DNA of 28,033 nt. It comes from Peptococcaceae bacterium. Its GTDB lineage: Bacteria; Bacillota; Peptococcia; Peptococcales; Peptococcaceae. Shown in pieces: positions 1 through 10,600 of this stretch. The stretch covers positions 1 through 28,033 of the forward strand of contig JAFXJE010000108.1 of NCBI GenBank assembly GCA_017532485.1, in the 5' to 3' direction. Position numbers and translations under genes: made by a program. The notes beneath the pieces are model-generated. The model was not told the DNA's origin and made no database searches. It saw nothing but the letters and a program-made list of their open reading frames with translations. The first letter of the stretch is position 1. Every line of letters begins with the position of its first letter.

Positions 1-1
1 G

Positions 2-2707
2 ACAACTGCTGATGGAACAGAAAAAATTACTGTTAAAGGTTTCACCGACCCATTTCATTTAGGTTTATATGATGCAAATAAATATCAAGATATTGCCAAT
101 GGTCAAATAACTGATGCTAGCAAAAATGATTTTCTTGATGAAGGTTGTTTGCCCGAAACTATGGAAGAACTGATTTGGACCAGTGGCAATTCTAGTATTG
201 TTAAAATTGAACAAATCAACAATAGTACCGTTATTGTTACACCAAGAAAAGTAGGGGATACCTTTATCAAAGTTAAGGGTAAAACCAGTGGAAATGTAAA
301 AGTATTCCAGATCGAAGTAAAAGAAGTGCCTGTAGAAAAACTTGAAATGGATCGTTCTTTAGGCTTTGAAGATACTGATAATGATGGACAAGGCGATTTA
401 TTGAAAATTGCTAAAGGTAATAGAGTAACTTTAGATGTAGCAGTTACACCTTATAATGCTACCAATATTGACTTGCGTTGGAAAAGTAATGATGTTAATT
501 TAGTGGCTGTAGATAGTGACGGTGCTATGCGGGCTGTTAAAATTGATCCTAACTTAGTTGAAGTTAAGGTTTACAATTATGATTCTGCTAATAAGACAGC
601 ACCAATTTCTGATGCTATAAAAGTACAAGTGGTAGAACCGTTGTTAATTCCATATATTGATATTTCTGAATATGAAGAGAAGATTGAAAACGAAAATACT
701 ATTAATGAAAAAATAGTTAAAGTTAGAGGCAATCGTATTAATTTCAGCTATCGTTATTCAATTAACACGCAAGAGGTAGACCCTAAAGAACCTACTTTTA
801 AAATTAAGCAAGGTGAAGAAAGTGAATTGTGGGTTGAGTATGCGGTAGAACGCCAAAAAATGTACCAATATGTAGCAGGCGATGTACTTTGGGAAACTGT
901 TCAGAAAAATCTAGTTTGGTTGGAGTACACAACTGACAAAGAGGTTAAAAGAATTAATTTGGTTGACAATACCGGTAATGCAACTGCTGATAGTGATTGG
1001 TATACCATAGATGAAGCTAATGGCGACCATGTTTTATATACAGCACATTTAATGTTGAAAGCTGCCAGCAGTGTGAAAAAAATGGGCGAAGTAGTGCGCG
1101 TCGTCGGGACCAATGTCTATTATAAGCCTGGCAATACCCCCGCGCTGGATAGCGTAACTGTAGATGTTAATGGTGCTGATGTAGCAGGGACAGGAACTGA
1201 CACAGGTTATCCTGGTTTCTATGTGGAAATTGAGTCGATTCCACCAAATGCTCTTGTGATTAGCGGGATGCCAAAACTTTTAGGCCTTGATAGAAGTAAA
1301 AAGTTAAAAGTTAGTGCTGACGAACGCATTAAGGATAAGCGTGTAACATGGGAAATAGTCCAAATTGAAATCTTGGATACTACAGGTGGAGCTACTAATG
1401 AAGCTGGTTTAGTAAAAGAAACAGTTACTTTAAGCAATGGTAAAAATGTCGATATTCGCAATGATAATGGTCGTTTTGATTTGAGTAAAGGAGCACCATA
1501 TTATACACCGTTAGCAGGGTTGGATGCTGCTCAAATGGCGGAATATGCGATTATTGATAAAGAAACAGGTATTATTACAGGTAAACGGCCATGTCGTGCT
1601 TTAGTAAGGGCTACTTCTGTCTCGCAGCGTGAAGATGGCACTTATGCCACAGCTGAAGCGTATGTTTATATCGGCAATAAAATCAGAGCAGCCAAGTTAA
1701 ATGAAAATAATTTAACAATGAAAGAGGGCGAAGTATTTGATTTGAATGTGGCGATGAAACCAATGCAAGTCAATACCGACTACTTTGGCACGGATCCTGA
1801 AGCAGAACCAAAAATTATCCGTTTTGTTTCAGAAAATCCTTATATTGCTGAAGTTGACGAATGGACAGGTAAAGTAACAGCTATTCACGGTTCTATGGAA
1901 GAAGAAACTACCTATATCTATGCTCATATCGGCAATGATGAAAAACGTTTGCGTTGTCGCGTAAATATCGTAGGTGGCGATCATACTTGGACAGATATGG
2001 GTGGGATTAAAGAAAATAGTAAAATTGAATCAACAGGTGCAGATAATACTAATGATTATGCTATGACTTATGAATCTGATGTGATTTTGCGTGTTGGCAA
2101 AGTAACACGTTTAACTTATCGCATGGTTGAAAATAAAGCTGATATCGCCGATGTCAAATGGCATGCTATTACTGACAATGTCTTTGTAGACCAGGTGGGT
2201 AATGTTACAGCTTTAGCAAATCCGCCACTAACTGCTGGGGGCGATGCTTCTGCCAAAGCTATTGTTGTGGTGGAATTACAGGATAAGAGCGGCAAACGAT
2301 ATAAAGTAACTTACAACATTACTATTAAACCTGAATTAAGTATTGGGAACGAAATCTATGGTTATAGTGACAGTATTTCTGTGGAAATGCTGGCAGGTCA
2401 AATGATTTCGGATGTAATGAATGGTGCATTAAAAGCAAAAATAAGTCCTTCTGAAGATTTAGAAGGGGAAGAATATGCAGGTGATTGGGAAGTAACAGAG
2501 TGGAAAACCAATAGTAATTATTTAACATTCTATGTGGATGGATCAGCTGTTTATACAGACCCAGTTTATTTGCAAAAAGGTCAAACCATTAATATTGCTG
2601 CAGATCCGGATTTGAAAGGTAAATCTAAAGTAACAGCGGTTGTTAAGGTGAAAAACAGAGCCAGCGGGGAAACAGCAACGCTGAGTATTACAATTAAGGC
2701 ACGCTAG
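2..2707 (+). CDS. Large Ig-like (BIG2-type) repeat surface protein, 5' truncated by window edge
   Basis: The frame is open from base 2, so the true start lies upstream; 901 residues are visible. A TTG at 149 has no reason to be the start because the same kind of sequence continues before it. The visible part is a string of beta-rich modules with BIG2 hallmarks (W-x-S-x-[ND] followed by 'V..V...G.V.A...G...I.V'), best seen near nt 165-330, 340-640, 1690-1970 and 2070-2330. A D-x-D-x-D-G-type acidic motif (DTDNDGQGD, nt 371-397) could bind calcium. No transmembrane segment, LPxTG motif, SLH domain or stalk domain is visible before the stop. The next gene begins 11 bases later, so they are probably co-transcribed. 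Known of the family: BIG2 modules are extracellular adhesion or structural domains. Export is inferred, because the N-terminus is not in the window. Confidence 0.85.
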   Translation, partial: TTADGTEKITVKGFTDPFHLGLYDANKYQDIANGQITDASKNDFLDEGCLPETMEELIWTSGNSSIVKIEQINNSTVIVTPRKVGDTFIKVKGKTSGNVKVFQIEVKEVPVEKLEMDRSLGFEDTDNDGQGDLLKIAKGNRVTLDVAVTPYNATNIDLRWKSNDVNLVAVDSDGAMRAVKIDPNLVEVKVYNYDSANKTAPISDAIKVQVVEPLLIPYIDISEYEEKIENENTINEKIVKVRGNRINFSYRYSINTQEVDPKEPTFKIKQGEESELWVEYAVERQKMYQYVAGDVLWETVQKNLVWLEYTTDKEVKRINLVDNTGNATADSDWYTIDEANGDHVLYTAHLMLKAASSVKKMGEVVRVVGTNVYYKPGNTPALDSVTVDVNGADVAGTGTDTGYPGFYVEIESIPPNALVISGMPKLLGLDRSKKLKVSADERIKDKRVTWEIVQIEILDTTGGATNEAGLVKETVTLSNGKNVDIRNDNGRFDLSKGAPYYTPLAGLDAAQMAEYAIIDKETGIITGKRPCRALVRATSVSQREDGTYATAEAYVYIGNKIRAAKLNENNLTMKEGEVFDLNVAMKPMQVNTDYFGTDPEAEPKIIRFVSENPYIAEVDEWTGKVTAIHGSMEEETTYIYAHIGNDEKRLRCRVNIVGGDHTWTDMGGIKENSKIESTGADNTNDYAMTYESDVILRVGKVTRLTYRMVENKADIADVKWHAITDNVFVDQVGNVTALANPPLTAGGDASAKAIVVVELQDKSGKRYKVTYNITIKPELSIGNEIYGYSDSISVEMLAGQMISDVMNGALKAKISPSEDLEGEEYAGDWEVTEWKTNSNYLTFYVDGSAVYTDPVYLQKGQTINIAADPDLKGKSKVTAVVKVKNRASGETATLSITIKAR

Positions 2708-2718
2708 GAGGGAGCAAG

Positions 2719-5700
2719 ATGAAACAGCTTAAAAGATGGAAACAAATAGTGGTTATAATTTGCAGTATGCTCGTGCTCCTGTTGTGCCAAAGTGCAGCTA
2801 TGGCGGCAACGGATTATGAATTTAAGCCAAAAGTAATCGATACTACAACTGGTGCTCATTTAGTTTATACTGCAGGCAGCGATAAAAAAAGCAATTTGAT
2901 TTTTGAACTTGAAATGAGTGAAAATGATTTAAACAGTGTCAATTTTGTCTTTGAAGGAAATTATTTTAAAGTAATTGATGGTACAGCAAATGTACTGGTA
3001 ACTAATGGGGCAGCTTATCATGCGAATGTAGATGTAAACGGTAAAACGGCTGTATTTAATCAAGTTTTGCCGGTCATGGATCCAGACGGAAATTTGACAC
3101 CGGATAAGCAGACAGTACAATTTACATTTACCGTTGTGGGGACTTCTACAGTTGCGACAACTTCCCCGGTGAAAGATAATGTGACTATTACCTACAGCGG
3201 CAATAAAGTAGGTCGTGTAGTACCGCTTTCTATCAGTGTTGAACCAGATTTAATTGATTTTACAAAAAGTGAACTAAGCGTAATTTATGACGATTATGCG
3301 GCATTAATGGATAAAACAAAAGGTATTGGTTATGTAACCGTGAAGTTGCGAGATAAGTTTGGCAATCCTTCTACCAATATGCCGGATAACCAAGCATTGT
3401 TTTTTACTGCTAAAAATTTAAATAATTTCGCCAGCATTATTTGCAGTGACACAGGCGCTGTTGTTAGTAATAATTATTATAAACTGGCAGCTTTGAAATC
3501 AGATACTATGTCGCTGACGGTAACAGGGGAGATGGATCGTTTATATACTCTCTCTATGGGTTTTGCTTCGAAAGATATAGTACCGGAAACTCACGAAATT
3601 CCAACAGTGAATAATGCTTTTGGGACTGGTTTATCTATTCCGGTAAACTTTGCTTTAGCGACAGTTACTTTGCAGGGCAATAAAGTTACTACGCATGATG
3701 AAGGACAAATCAGCGTAACTTGGAATATTGGTCCAAGCCTTAATTTGACGGGCAAAACGATTGAGCTGCAGATGCCAAACACCTTTAAAGTGAAGCAGCA
3801 AGGCGAAAATGGTCGAGTTTTGCTGGATGTGACCAGTAGTCAAGTTTTCTTAGATGTGTTGGATGCACCTGGTGAGGGAACTTATGATTATCTAAGTGGC
3901 GATTTAGCTGGTGTTACCTTGTATATTGATGATGTACCTTATCCGTTGACTAATTTTGCTCATAGTGAAATTGTGGTGACAGCAGCAACTTTGGATATTA
4001 TCATTGAGAATGAATTAGATTTCCGACATGGGACAGCAGATGCAATTCCGACCAAGTTAGATTTTACTATTTCCGGTATTTCTAATCAGGCTATCAAGAT
4101 GGTATTTACATTGCCTGCTACAGTAGATACTGCTACAGGTATTCAGTTTGCTAATGGGACAGCGACAGAACAATTTGATAGAGTTTTTGCTAAAACAGAA
4201 GAAATCAGCTTACCAATAGAGTTTACTAAACCTATTGATAGTTGGAAAAATAATACTTTAAATGAAGTATATCCGATTACTATCATAACTTATGACAGCA
4301 ATGGCAGAAAAATGGAACAGAGCAGTAATTTGCGCTTGCGTTATCGGATTACTGATGATGTAGTTAAAGCTGATCAGACAGATTTTACTGTCAATGAAAC
4401 TTGGGCGAGCGGTAATCAATGCAGTGTTACTGTTGATGTTAATTTAAACCACAATGACTGCAACGGTCGTGGTATTTATTTGTGGATTACTGATGAAGAA
4501 GGAAAAGTACAAAATATCAAAGACCGTTTTGATATTAAATTGGCGGATGAAACTTTAAATTATTTAATCTTGAAAAATACTGAGTTGGCAGAAGTGGAAG
4601 GTCATGAAAAAGGTGACCGTAATGTTTTTCGCCTTTTTCCAGCAGGAACGACCAACTTCCAAGTTAACAGTATTTTGGATGAAGGTCCTGTACTGGGGAC
4701 AACAACATTAAAAGTAATCATTACTTCCTCTTTAGACGGTAACTATAAATTAGCGGTAGGTACCGGGCGTAATGCTAAAGAAGCATTATTAGAAGGCGTG
4801 AGTGGGTTATCTTCTCCATTCGTATTTTTAAGTGAAGATGATTTACCGGTTGTGAATGTCGGTCAAACAGATACTATTTATTACAATTATGATAGTTATG
4901 CCGTGGAAGGCACTGCTTTAGCAGCACCAGGACCTGGTTATCTGAAGGTAAGTATTGCCAACTTAGGTATGGAAGAAGATAATGATGTAATTTACTTAAA
5001 AGTGCCAAATGGCTTCACAGTGAAAGCAGGTTGTGGCGAAATAGATACAGCTACTGGTATAAGTTATTTAACTTTAACTCGGAAAAATGCAACTGCTATC
5101 GAAGATAATGGCGATAAGGAAACTTATCATTGGGAAATTCCTGTAACAGCGATTGATAAAGCAGCATTATTAGGGGATGTAGCTTCTGTGGAAGATCGCA
5201 GCATTCTGTCTACGGAATTTGCTTATTACCGTGGTGCAGATATGCAGAGTAAGCAGGGTATTAGTGGGTTACAAATCTATTCAGATTTGGTATTCAAATA
5301 TTTCCAGCCGAATTTAAATGAAATGATGAAAGTTACAGGGTTAGATGAAGCTCTAACTATCAATACCGCTCGTCAGTGGTCTATTGAACCGACAACTTTA
5401 GGCTATAAGAGTGAGGTATTTAAAAATAGTAAGGGTATCATTTTCTGGTTCTCTACTATGGGTAATGAGGCAGCGGTTGTACCTGTAAGCTTAACTATAG
5501 CCGATGATGCTAATACAAGTATAACGGCTGGTGTGGAAAATCGTTATCAATTATTCTGGAAAGAAGAAAATAGTCAAGCGGTACCGGGTACATTGGATTA
5601 TCCGTTGACAGTTACCTTCCCTGATAATGGGACATATCAGCTGAATATAGAGCTGATGAATGAAGCAAAAGCTGATCCTGGCGATATTATTGTACCACTT

Positions 5701-7671
5701 GCGGATGATGCAAATGTTGACAGTGGCGATAATAATGATAATGATGCAGATAAAGTTATTACTGTATTGAATACGCCTACTTCCATGTATACTACGGTGG
5801 CAGTTAAGTCAACGGCTCCGGAGACACCGGAAGTAAACGAGACTTGGAATTTAGCTTTAAAAGTAGATGGAACAGATTATACAGCTGTAAATCATGTTTA
5901 TACAGTAACCGGTAAGAAAATCGGTGATAAAATTGCTGTAACCGGTAAATTAACAGATAAAGCTGGCAAGCCATTAGCAGGCGTAAATGTAGCTGTTAGT
6001 GGCAGTGCTTGGACTTATACCGGCAACACAACAGTGAGTACTTCAGCAACAGGGGAATTTTCTTTTGAAATTTCAACTGCAACAGTAGGTACACCTCATG
6101 TTTTGACTTTAGCCTTAAACAGCACCTTGCCAGATAATACATTTACTGCTAATTATAGTTTGCAAATTACAGTAACAGATGGTACTATCGTAGAGCCTGT
6201 AACCAAATATACGGTAGATAAGGTAAAAACTGTAGCTAAAGTTGCTGTAGATGATATGGCAGTAGTTTATTTGGAAGTTTATGATGAAAATGATGATTTA
6301 ATTAATATTACTTCTAATGCTCAAGCTCGTGGTATTTTTAAAGAAATAGAGTTCCGCGATTTGCCGGATCGTTCCGATTTGTATGACAGTAATATTTATG
6401 TGAAAGCCAATAATGGCGGTATTGAGGTTTATTTCTATCCTGATTACCGTGGTGACTATCACATTCGGATGATTACTAATTCCGGCGATGGTCAGGTTAT
6501 TACTGCCAGCTTTGAAGCAGTTTATCAAGGTGAAATCGTTGATGTCGAGTTAATCTATCCGGAAAAAACGTTAGGTATAGGCGAAACTTCTTCACCGGCA
6601 CAAATTATTACTTATGATAAAAACGGTGTAGAAGCAGAAGTAGCTATTGTGAAATCCGGTTGGGGTTATTATTATCAAGGCAGTGCTGCGCAAAGTATGG
6701 ATGCTTGGGGCAGAGTAACATTGAAAGACAATGAACGCTATATTGGTTCAACTGTAACGGCAAGTGTTTATCACGAACGAGCAGGTTTAACTGCCAGCTA
6801 TACTTTCAATGTAGATGATAAATCTCATGTTGGCGAGGATGATGGATTTTTAGATATCAGCGGTATTGTTTTACCGGATGATTATGGTGCTGTAGGTCAA
6901 ACTAACCAATATCAATTTTATTTAGTAGACCGTAACGGTTTTACCGTCCAATTGTCAACTGGTCAAATGAGCCGTTATAATGGGGCGGAGGCGGAAGTAA
7001 CCGTATATTCCAAACCTTATGGCGCAACAGTTAATGCGTATATTTCCAGCAATGGACAATCTTTAGAAGATAATGGTTTTGGTTATCTGTATGTTGATTG
7101 TAATAAAGAAGGCAGTGTGCGTTTAAATGTGAGATTAAAAATCTACACTCCAAGAACAGTAAACAACTATACTTACAATCAATATCAATATTATAGTAAG
7201 ACTATTGAGATACAGATGAAGGAAAAGGCTAATGCTAATCAAGCAATCAGTACCGATAAGACTTTAAATCAAAATAATGGTACTTATAATACCAGTGTAG
7301 CAATTTTCTTAGGAACAAATTATTATCGGGTAAATATGAATGAGCGCATTGGTGAGGCTAAACCTATTTTCCGTGATGGGAAAATCATGGTGCCTGTACA
7401 AACCTTAACTGATGGTTTGGGTGGTAAATATGAATACAATGAAGAAAAGAAAACTATTACTATGAAGGTAGGCAGTGATTGGGCTGTGGCTACCCTAGGG
7501 TCTAACATTATTAAGACTAACTATGGTAGTGTTTATAGTGATGTGGTACCATTTGTTGAAGGTGGATATACTTATTTACCATTAAGAGCAGCAGCGGAAG
7601 TAATGGGCTGCAAAGTAGAGTCTGTTTCCGACTTGAACGGAAGTGTTATTGGTGCGGTATTTCTGCGCTAG
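2719..7671 (+). CDS. Giant exported protein with CarboxypepD_reg-like module and C-terminal stalk domain
   Basis: This 1650-residue protein starts at an ATG behind a strong Shine-Dalgarno site (GGAGGGAG, 2707-2714) that overlaps the previous stop codon. It has a clear signal peptide: KQLKRWK, a hydrophobic core, then cleavage after AMA (about residue 29). The body is beta-rich repeats of unrecognised type. Residues about 1072-1130 resemble a carboxypeptidase-regulatory-like fold (GKLTDKAGKPLAGVNVAVSG). An acidic D/N-rich linker lies near 990-1013. The last 120 residues match the stalk domain (formerly 'copper amine oxidase N-terminal'), with paired blocks 'F.DGKIMVPVQTLTDGLGG' and 'VEGGYTYLPLRAAAEVMGC'. 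The C-terminal ~490 residues align collinearly with the next protein, so the two are paralogues. It is probably secreted or wall-associated. The stalk domain does not imply oxidase activity. Function unknown. Confidence 0.9.
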   Translation: MKQLKRWKQIVVIICSMLVLLLCQSAAMAATDYEFKPKVIDTTTGAHLVYTAGSDKKSNLIFELEMSENDLNSVNFVFEGNYFKVIDGTANVLVTNGAAYHANVDVNGKTAVFNQVLPVMDPDGNLTPDKQTVQFTFTVVGTSTVATTSPVKDNVTITYSGNKVGRVVPLSISVEPDLIDFTKSELSVIYDDYAALMDKTKGIGYVTVKLRDKFGNPSTNMPDNQALFFTAKNLNNFASIICSDTGAVVSNNYYKLAALKSDTMSLTVTGEMDRLYTLSMGFASKDIVPETHEIPTVNNAFGTGLSIPVNFALATVTLQGNKVTTHDEGQISVTWNIGPSLNLTGKTIELQMPNTFKVKQQGENGRVLLDVTSSQVFLDVLDAPGEGTYDYLSGDLAGVTLYIDDVPYPLTNFAHSEIVVTAATLDIIIENELDFRHGTADAIPTKLDFTISGISNQAIKMVFTLPATVDTATGIQFANGTATEQFDRVFAKTEEISLPIEFTKPIDSWKNNTLNEVYPITIITYDSNGRKMEQSSNLRLRYRITDDVVKADQTDFTVNETWASGNQCSVTVDVNLNHNDCNGRGIYLWITDEEGKVQNIKDRFDIKLADETLNYLILKNTELAEVEGHEKGDRNVFRLFPAGTTNFQVNSILDEGPVLGTTTLKVIITSSLDGNYKLAVGTGRNAKEALLEGVSGLSSPFVFLSEDDLPVVNVGQTDTIYYNYDSYAVEGTALAAPGPGYLKVSIANLGMEEDNDVIYLKVPNGFTVKAGCGEIDTATGISYLTLTRKNATAIEDNGDKETYHWEIPVTAIDKAALLGDVASVEDRSILSTEFAYYRGADMQSKQGISGLQIYSDLVFKYFQPNLNEMMKVTGLDEALTINTARQWSIEPTTLGYKSEVFKNSKGIIFWFSTMGNEAAVVPVSLTIADDANTSITAGVENRYQLFWKEENSQAVPGTLDYPLTVTFPDNGTYQLNIELMNEAKADPGDIIVPLADDANVDSGDNNDNDADKVITVLNTPTSMYTTVAVKSTAPETPEVNETWNLALKVDGTDYTAVNHVYTVTGKKIGDKIAVTGKLTDKAGKPLAGVNVAVSGSAWTYTGNTTVSTSATGEFSFEISTATVGTPHVLTLALNSTLPDNTFTANYSLQITVTDGTIVEPVTKYTVDKVKTVAKVAVDDMAVVYLEVYDENDDLINITSNAQARGIFKEIEFRDLPDRSDLYDSNIYVKANNGGIEVYFYPDYRGDYHIRMITNSGDGQVITASFEAVYQGEIVDVELIYPEKTLGIGETSSPAQIITYDKNGVEAEVAIVKSGWGYYYQGSAAQSMDAWGRVTLKDNERYIGSTVTASVYHERAGLTASYTFNVDDKSHVGEDDGFLDISGIVLPDDYGAVGQTNQYQFYLVDRNGFTVQLSTGQMSRYNGAEAEVTVYSKPYGATVNAYISSNGQSLEDNGFGYLYVDCNKEGSVRLNVRLKIYTPRTVNNYTYNQYQYYSKTIEIQMKEKANANQAISTDKTLNQNNGTYNTSVAIFLGTNYYRVNMNERIGEAKPIFRDGKIMVPVQTLTDGLGGKYEYNEEKKTITMKVGSDWAVATLGSNIIKTNYGSVYSDVVPFVEGGYTYLPLRAAAEVMGCKVESVSDLNGSVIGAVFLR

Positions 7672-7691
7672 AAGATGAGGTGGGTGATTAA

Positions 7692-10600
7692 ATGCAATAT
7701 ATACAAAAACGACAAAAATGGGTTGCAATGCTGCTCTGTATATTTTTCTGCATATCTCTCTGTCCTGTAGAGGCGTTAAATGCTGCAGAATATGTGGAAA
7801 CCACCACAACTATTGAGAAAAACTATTATGCTGACAGAAATGGGAAGCCGACAGATAAAGTTGGCGAAGTCTATCAGTTTGTGATGGAGTTCGGTAATGT
7901 GTCTGATATTGAACAAGTAGTTGTTCATTTAGAGGGTGCAATTCCGATTGTTCAGCATAGTTCCCAGCCGGACCGTGATAAAATCGATAAAATTGTCTTT
8001 GAAAAAGCAACCACCGATGTTTATCTAAAAAGGGATTTCGGTGGTGGTAAAGTCAGTATCGTTTTTGGGACAGAAATTACAGTGGCACAAAAATACAGTA
8101 TTTATGTAACTGTTAATAATGGTACAGATTCTATTACGGTAGACGGCAATCGGAGTTTTGAAGTAAAAGCCGGGGAGGCGGTGTTTAACCGAACATCACC
8201 GATCCGCTCTTCAATGTATAGTCAGGTTAACCAATATCTTCTTGATGAAACTGGAGAAAATTATATTTTTACGGCAGAAGTAGTTTTGGAAATGCAGGAT
8301 AAGTTTAATAATATTACCAATGTCCTGCCGGAAGGTTATAGCCTTTATATGCGTTTTGATCGTAATGGTCGTGGGAGTGAAGAGGACAGTTCGGTATTGG
8401 TAAATACGGGGGCAAAAACTTTGCCAATTGGCGAAAGTTATACTCATGTACCGATTGATTATCAAAGTGAGCACGTTACCGGTAAAATTACAGCCAAGGT
8501 AACTTATGTAATTGCTGTAGATGAGTATGATAAAGGTAATAATTTACCAACATTATATGCAGCGTTGGCAGATAACGAAAATGGTCAGATTGATACGCAA
8601 CGTGAAATTTATAATACGATTGGTTTTATGACTGATAGTGATGTCGGTGACATCGTTAATACGCCGTCGATTTTTGTGGACGGTAGCATTTCAATCGATA
8701 GCTACAGCAATGAAATTGTTATTCGTGTCAGCAATATTTATCCGGCAGCAGGTTATTTAGTAGTTGTAGAACTGCCGAAAGGTTTTATTAATATTGAGAC
8801 AGGGAAAAATACTGTATATTTTGAATATGCGGATATCAATAAATTGAAAACGGTAGTGCTTTCAGAATTGCCTAGCAAACCAGAAATTATTTACAATGAA
8901 GAGAAGTTTAAGCTTGGTTTAATTCAAAAGAACAATTTGAATGAAAAAATGGAAGAAACACCATATCTGGATGTTGACAGTCGCGTAAGAATTGTTCATG
9001 GACCTGCTACTAATGGTTCGAAAGGTTCTTATATGGAGCAAGTCAATAAGAAGGCAGAGGCTAAAGCCAACAGCAGTGATGCTTTAGATATTAAAGTTTA
9101 TCTGCAAGATAGTTTGGGTCAGGTTGCTACTGAGTTTTTCAGCAGTGAATATTTGTATGTTTGGGCAGAGCGTGAGCAAGGAAAAGTGTCCACACAAGAT
9201 TATATTATTGTTCCTGTAGAAGCCTCTGATTCAGTTAAATTTTTAAATACAGGTGAGAAAGATGCTAACGGTATTTTTAAACACGATAACAATGGGGTAA
9301 ATGGTGTTTATCGTTATCAAGTGCAAGGGATTGTTCCCAATAATGGGGAAATTCCGTTTGCTGTAACTTCCAGTTTAGATGGTAAAGTGGAAATTAAAGC
9401 GGCTCTTGCCACTTCTGCTTATAATGCCGTAAATGGTACGGAAGAAGACGGTACAGGGACAAAGCCATTAAAGAAAAGCGTAAAATTGACTTTTGAACCT
9501 TATGCTGATGAAAGTGCTTGGAAATTTACCGATGTAGCTGTGAAAAGTTTAAAAAAAGAGTATTTGCAATCTTCCGGTAAACCTCATCATACTATTTATA
9601 CGGTAATGCAAACAAAAAAAGCCGACGGAGAAGATACTTTTGCAATAACAGCCATGTTAACTCCTGGGAGTGGTGAAGTAAAATTAGGTAATGAACCTAT
9701 TACTATTACCACTTCTTCACCTGATTTAAAGATTACCGGTAAAGATAAATCTACTGAAATTTTGGGAGATAACAATGGTATACGAGTGTATACTGCCAGT
9801 GGTGGTAAATTTAGCTTTAATGTAGCGACTAATAAGATAGGAACTTATAAAATTGTTGTTCAGGCAGATAATGCCTTGCCAGGTAAAGATGGTGACCAAG
9901 CGGGTTATATGGAAATAATTATGACCTTTGATGAAGAAGGCGGCAATATGGTGCCAAGCGGTGACCCAGAAAGCGATTTGGCAGCTAAGCTGCAATCAGT
10001 AACAACCGTTGTGTTAGAAGAACAATCCAGTTTCTTATTAGCACCGACAGATAATCTTTATGCTCTGTTTAAACTTTATGATAAAAATAAAAAGCAAGTT
10101 ATCTTAGATGATGACGAGGAAGCTTTAGCAGCAATTAAAAACTTGCGTTTTACTACAAAACCGACAGAATCCATTTTAGAAAATAATACGAATAGTGTGA
10201 AGGTAACAGAAGATGATGGTGGCATTTGCTTAACATTTGTGGCTGACCAAAGAGGTGCTTACAGCTTAGAAATGACTTTGATTAATAGTAAAACAGGTAA
10301 AGTAAGTTTTAATGTTGACCAAATGAATAAAATTATCGGTATGGAACTTAGCTATCCGGAAACAGGCTTGCCATTAGGCGGTACTTCTGGGACAGGTACT
10401 CTGACTTTTATTGACAGTGGTGGTAAACGCATTGAACAAGCATTGCCAATGGAAGGTATTCGCCTTAGTGCCAGTGGTATTCCTTTGGAACAATTTTCAA
10501 AAGAAACCAGCGTAGTTAAAGCTAGAACAGGCGACAGCTATAGTGGGGAAATTATTACAGTTAAAGCTTATGATAGAACTCGTAACTTAACTGCTTACCA

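Noticed and set aside
2719..2790. Lipoprotein signal in the giant surface protein
   Set aside because: The cysteine follows LLL, which does not fit the lipobox, while a signal peptidase I site (AMA) is clear.
7300..7671. Reading the stalk domain as a copper amine oxidase enzyme
   Set aside because: Only the N-terminal-type stalk domain is present. There is no catalytic domain, so no oxidase activity should be assigned.
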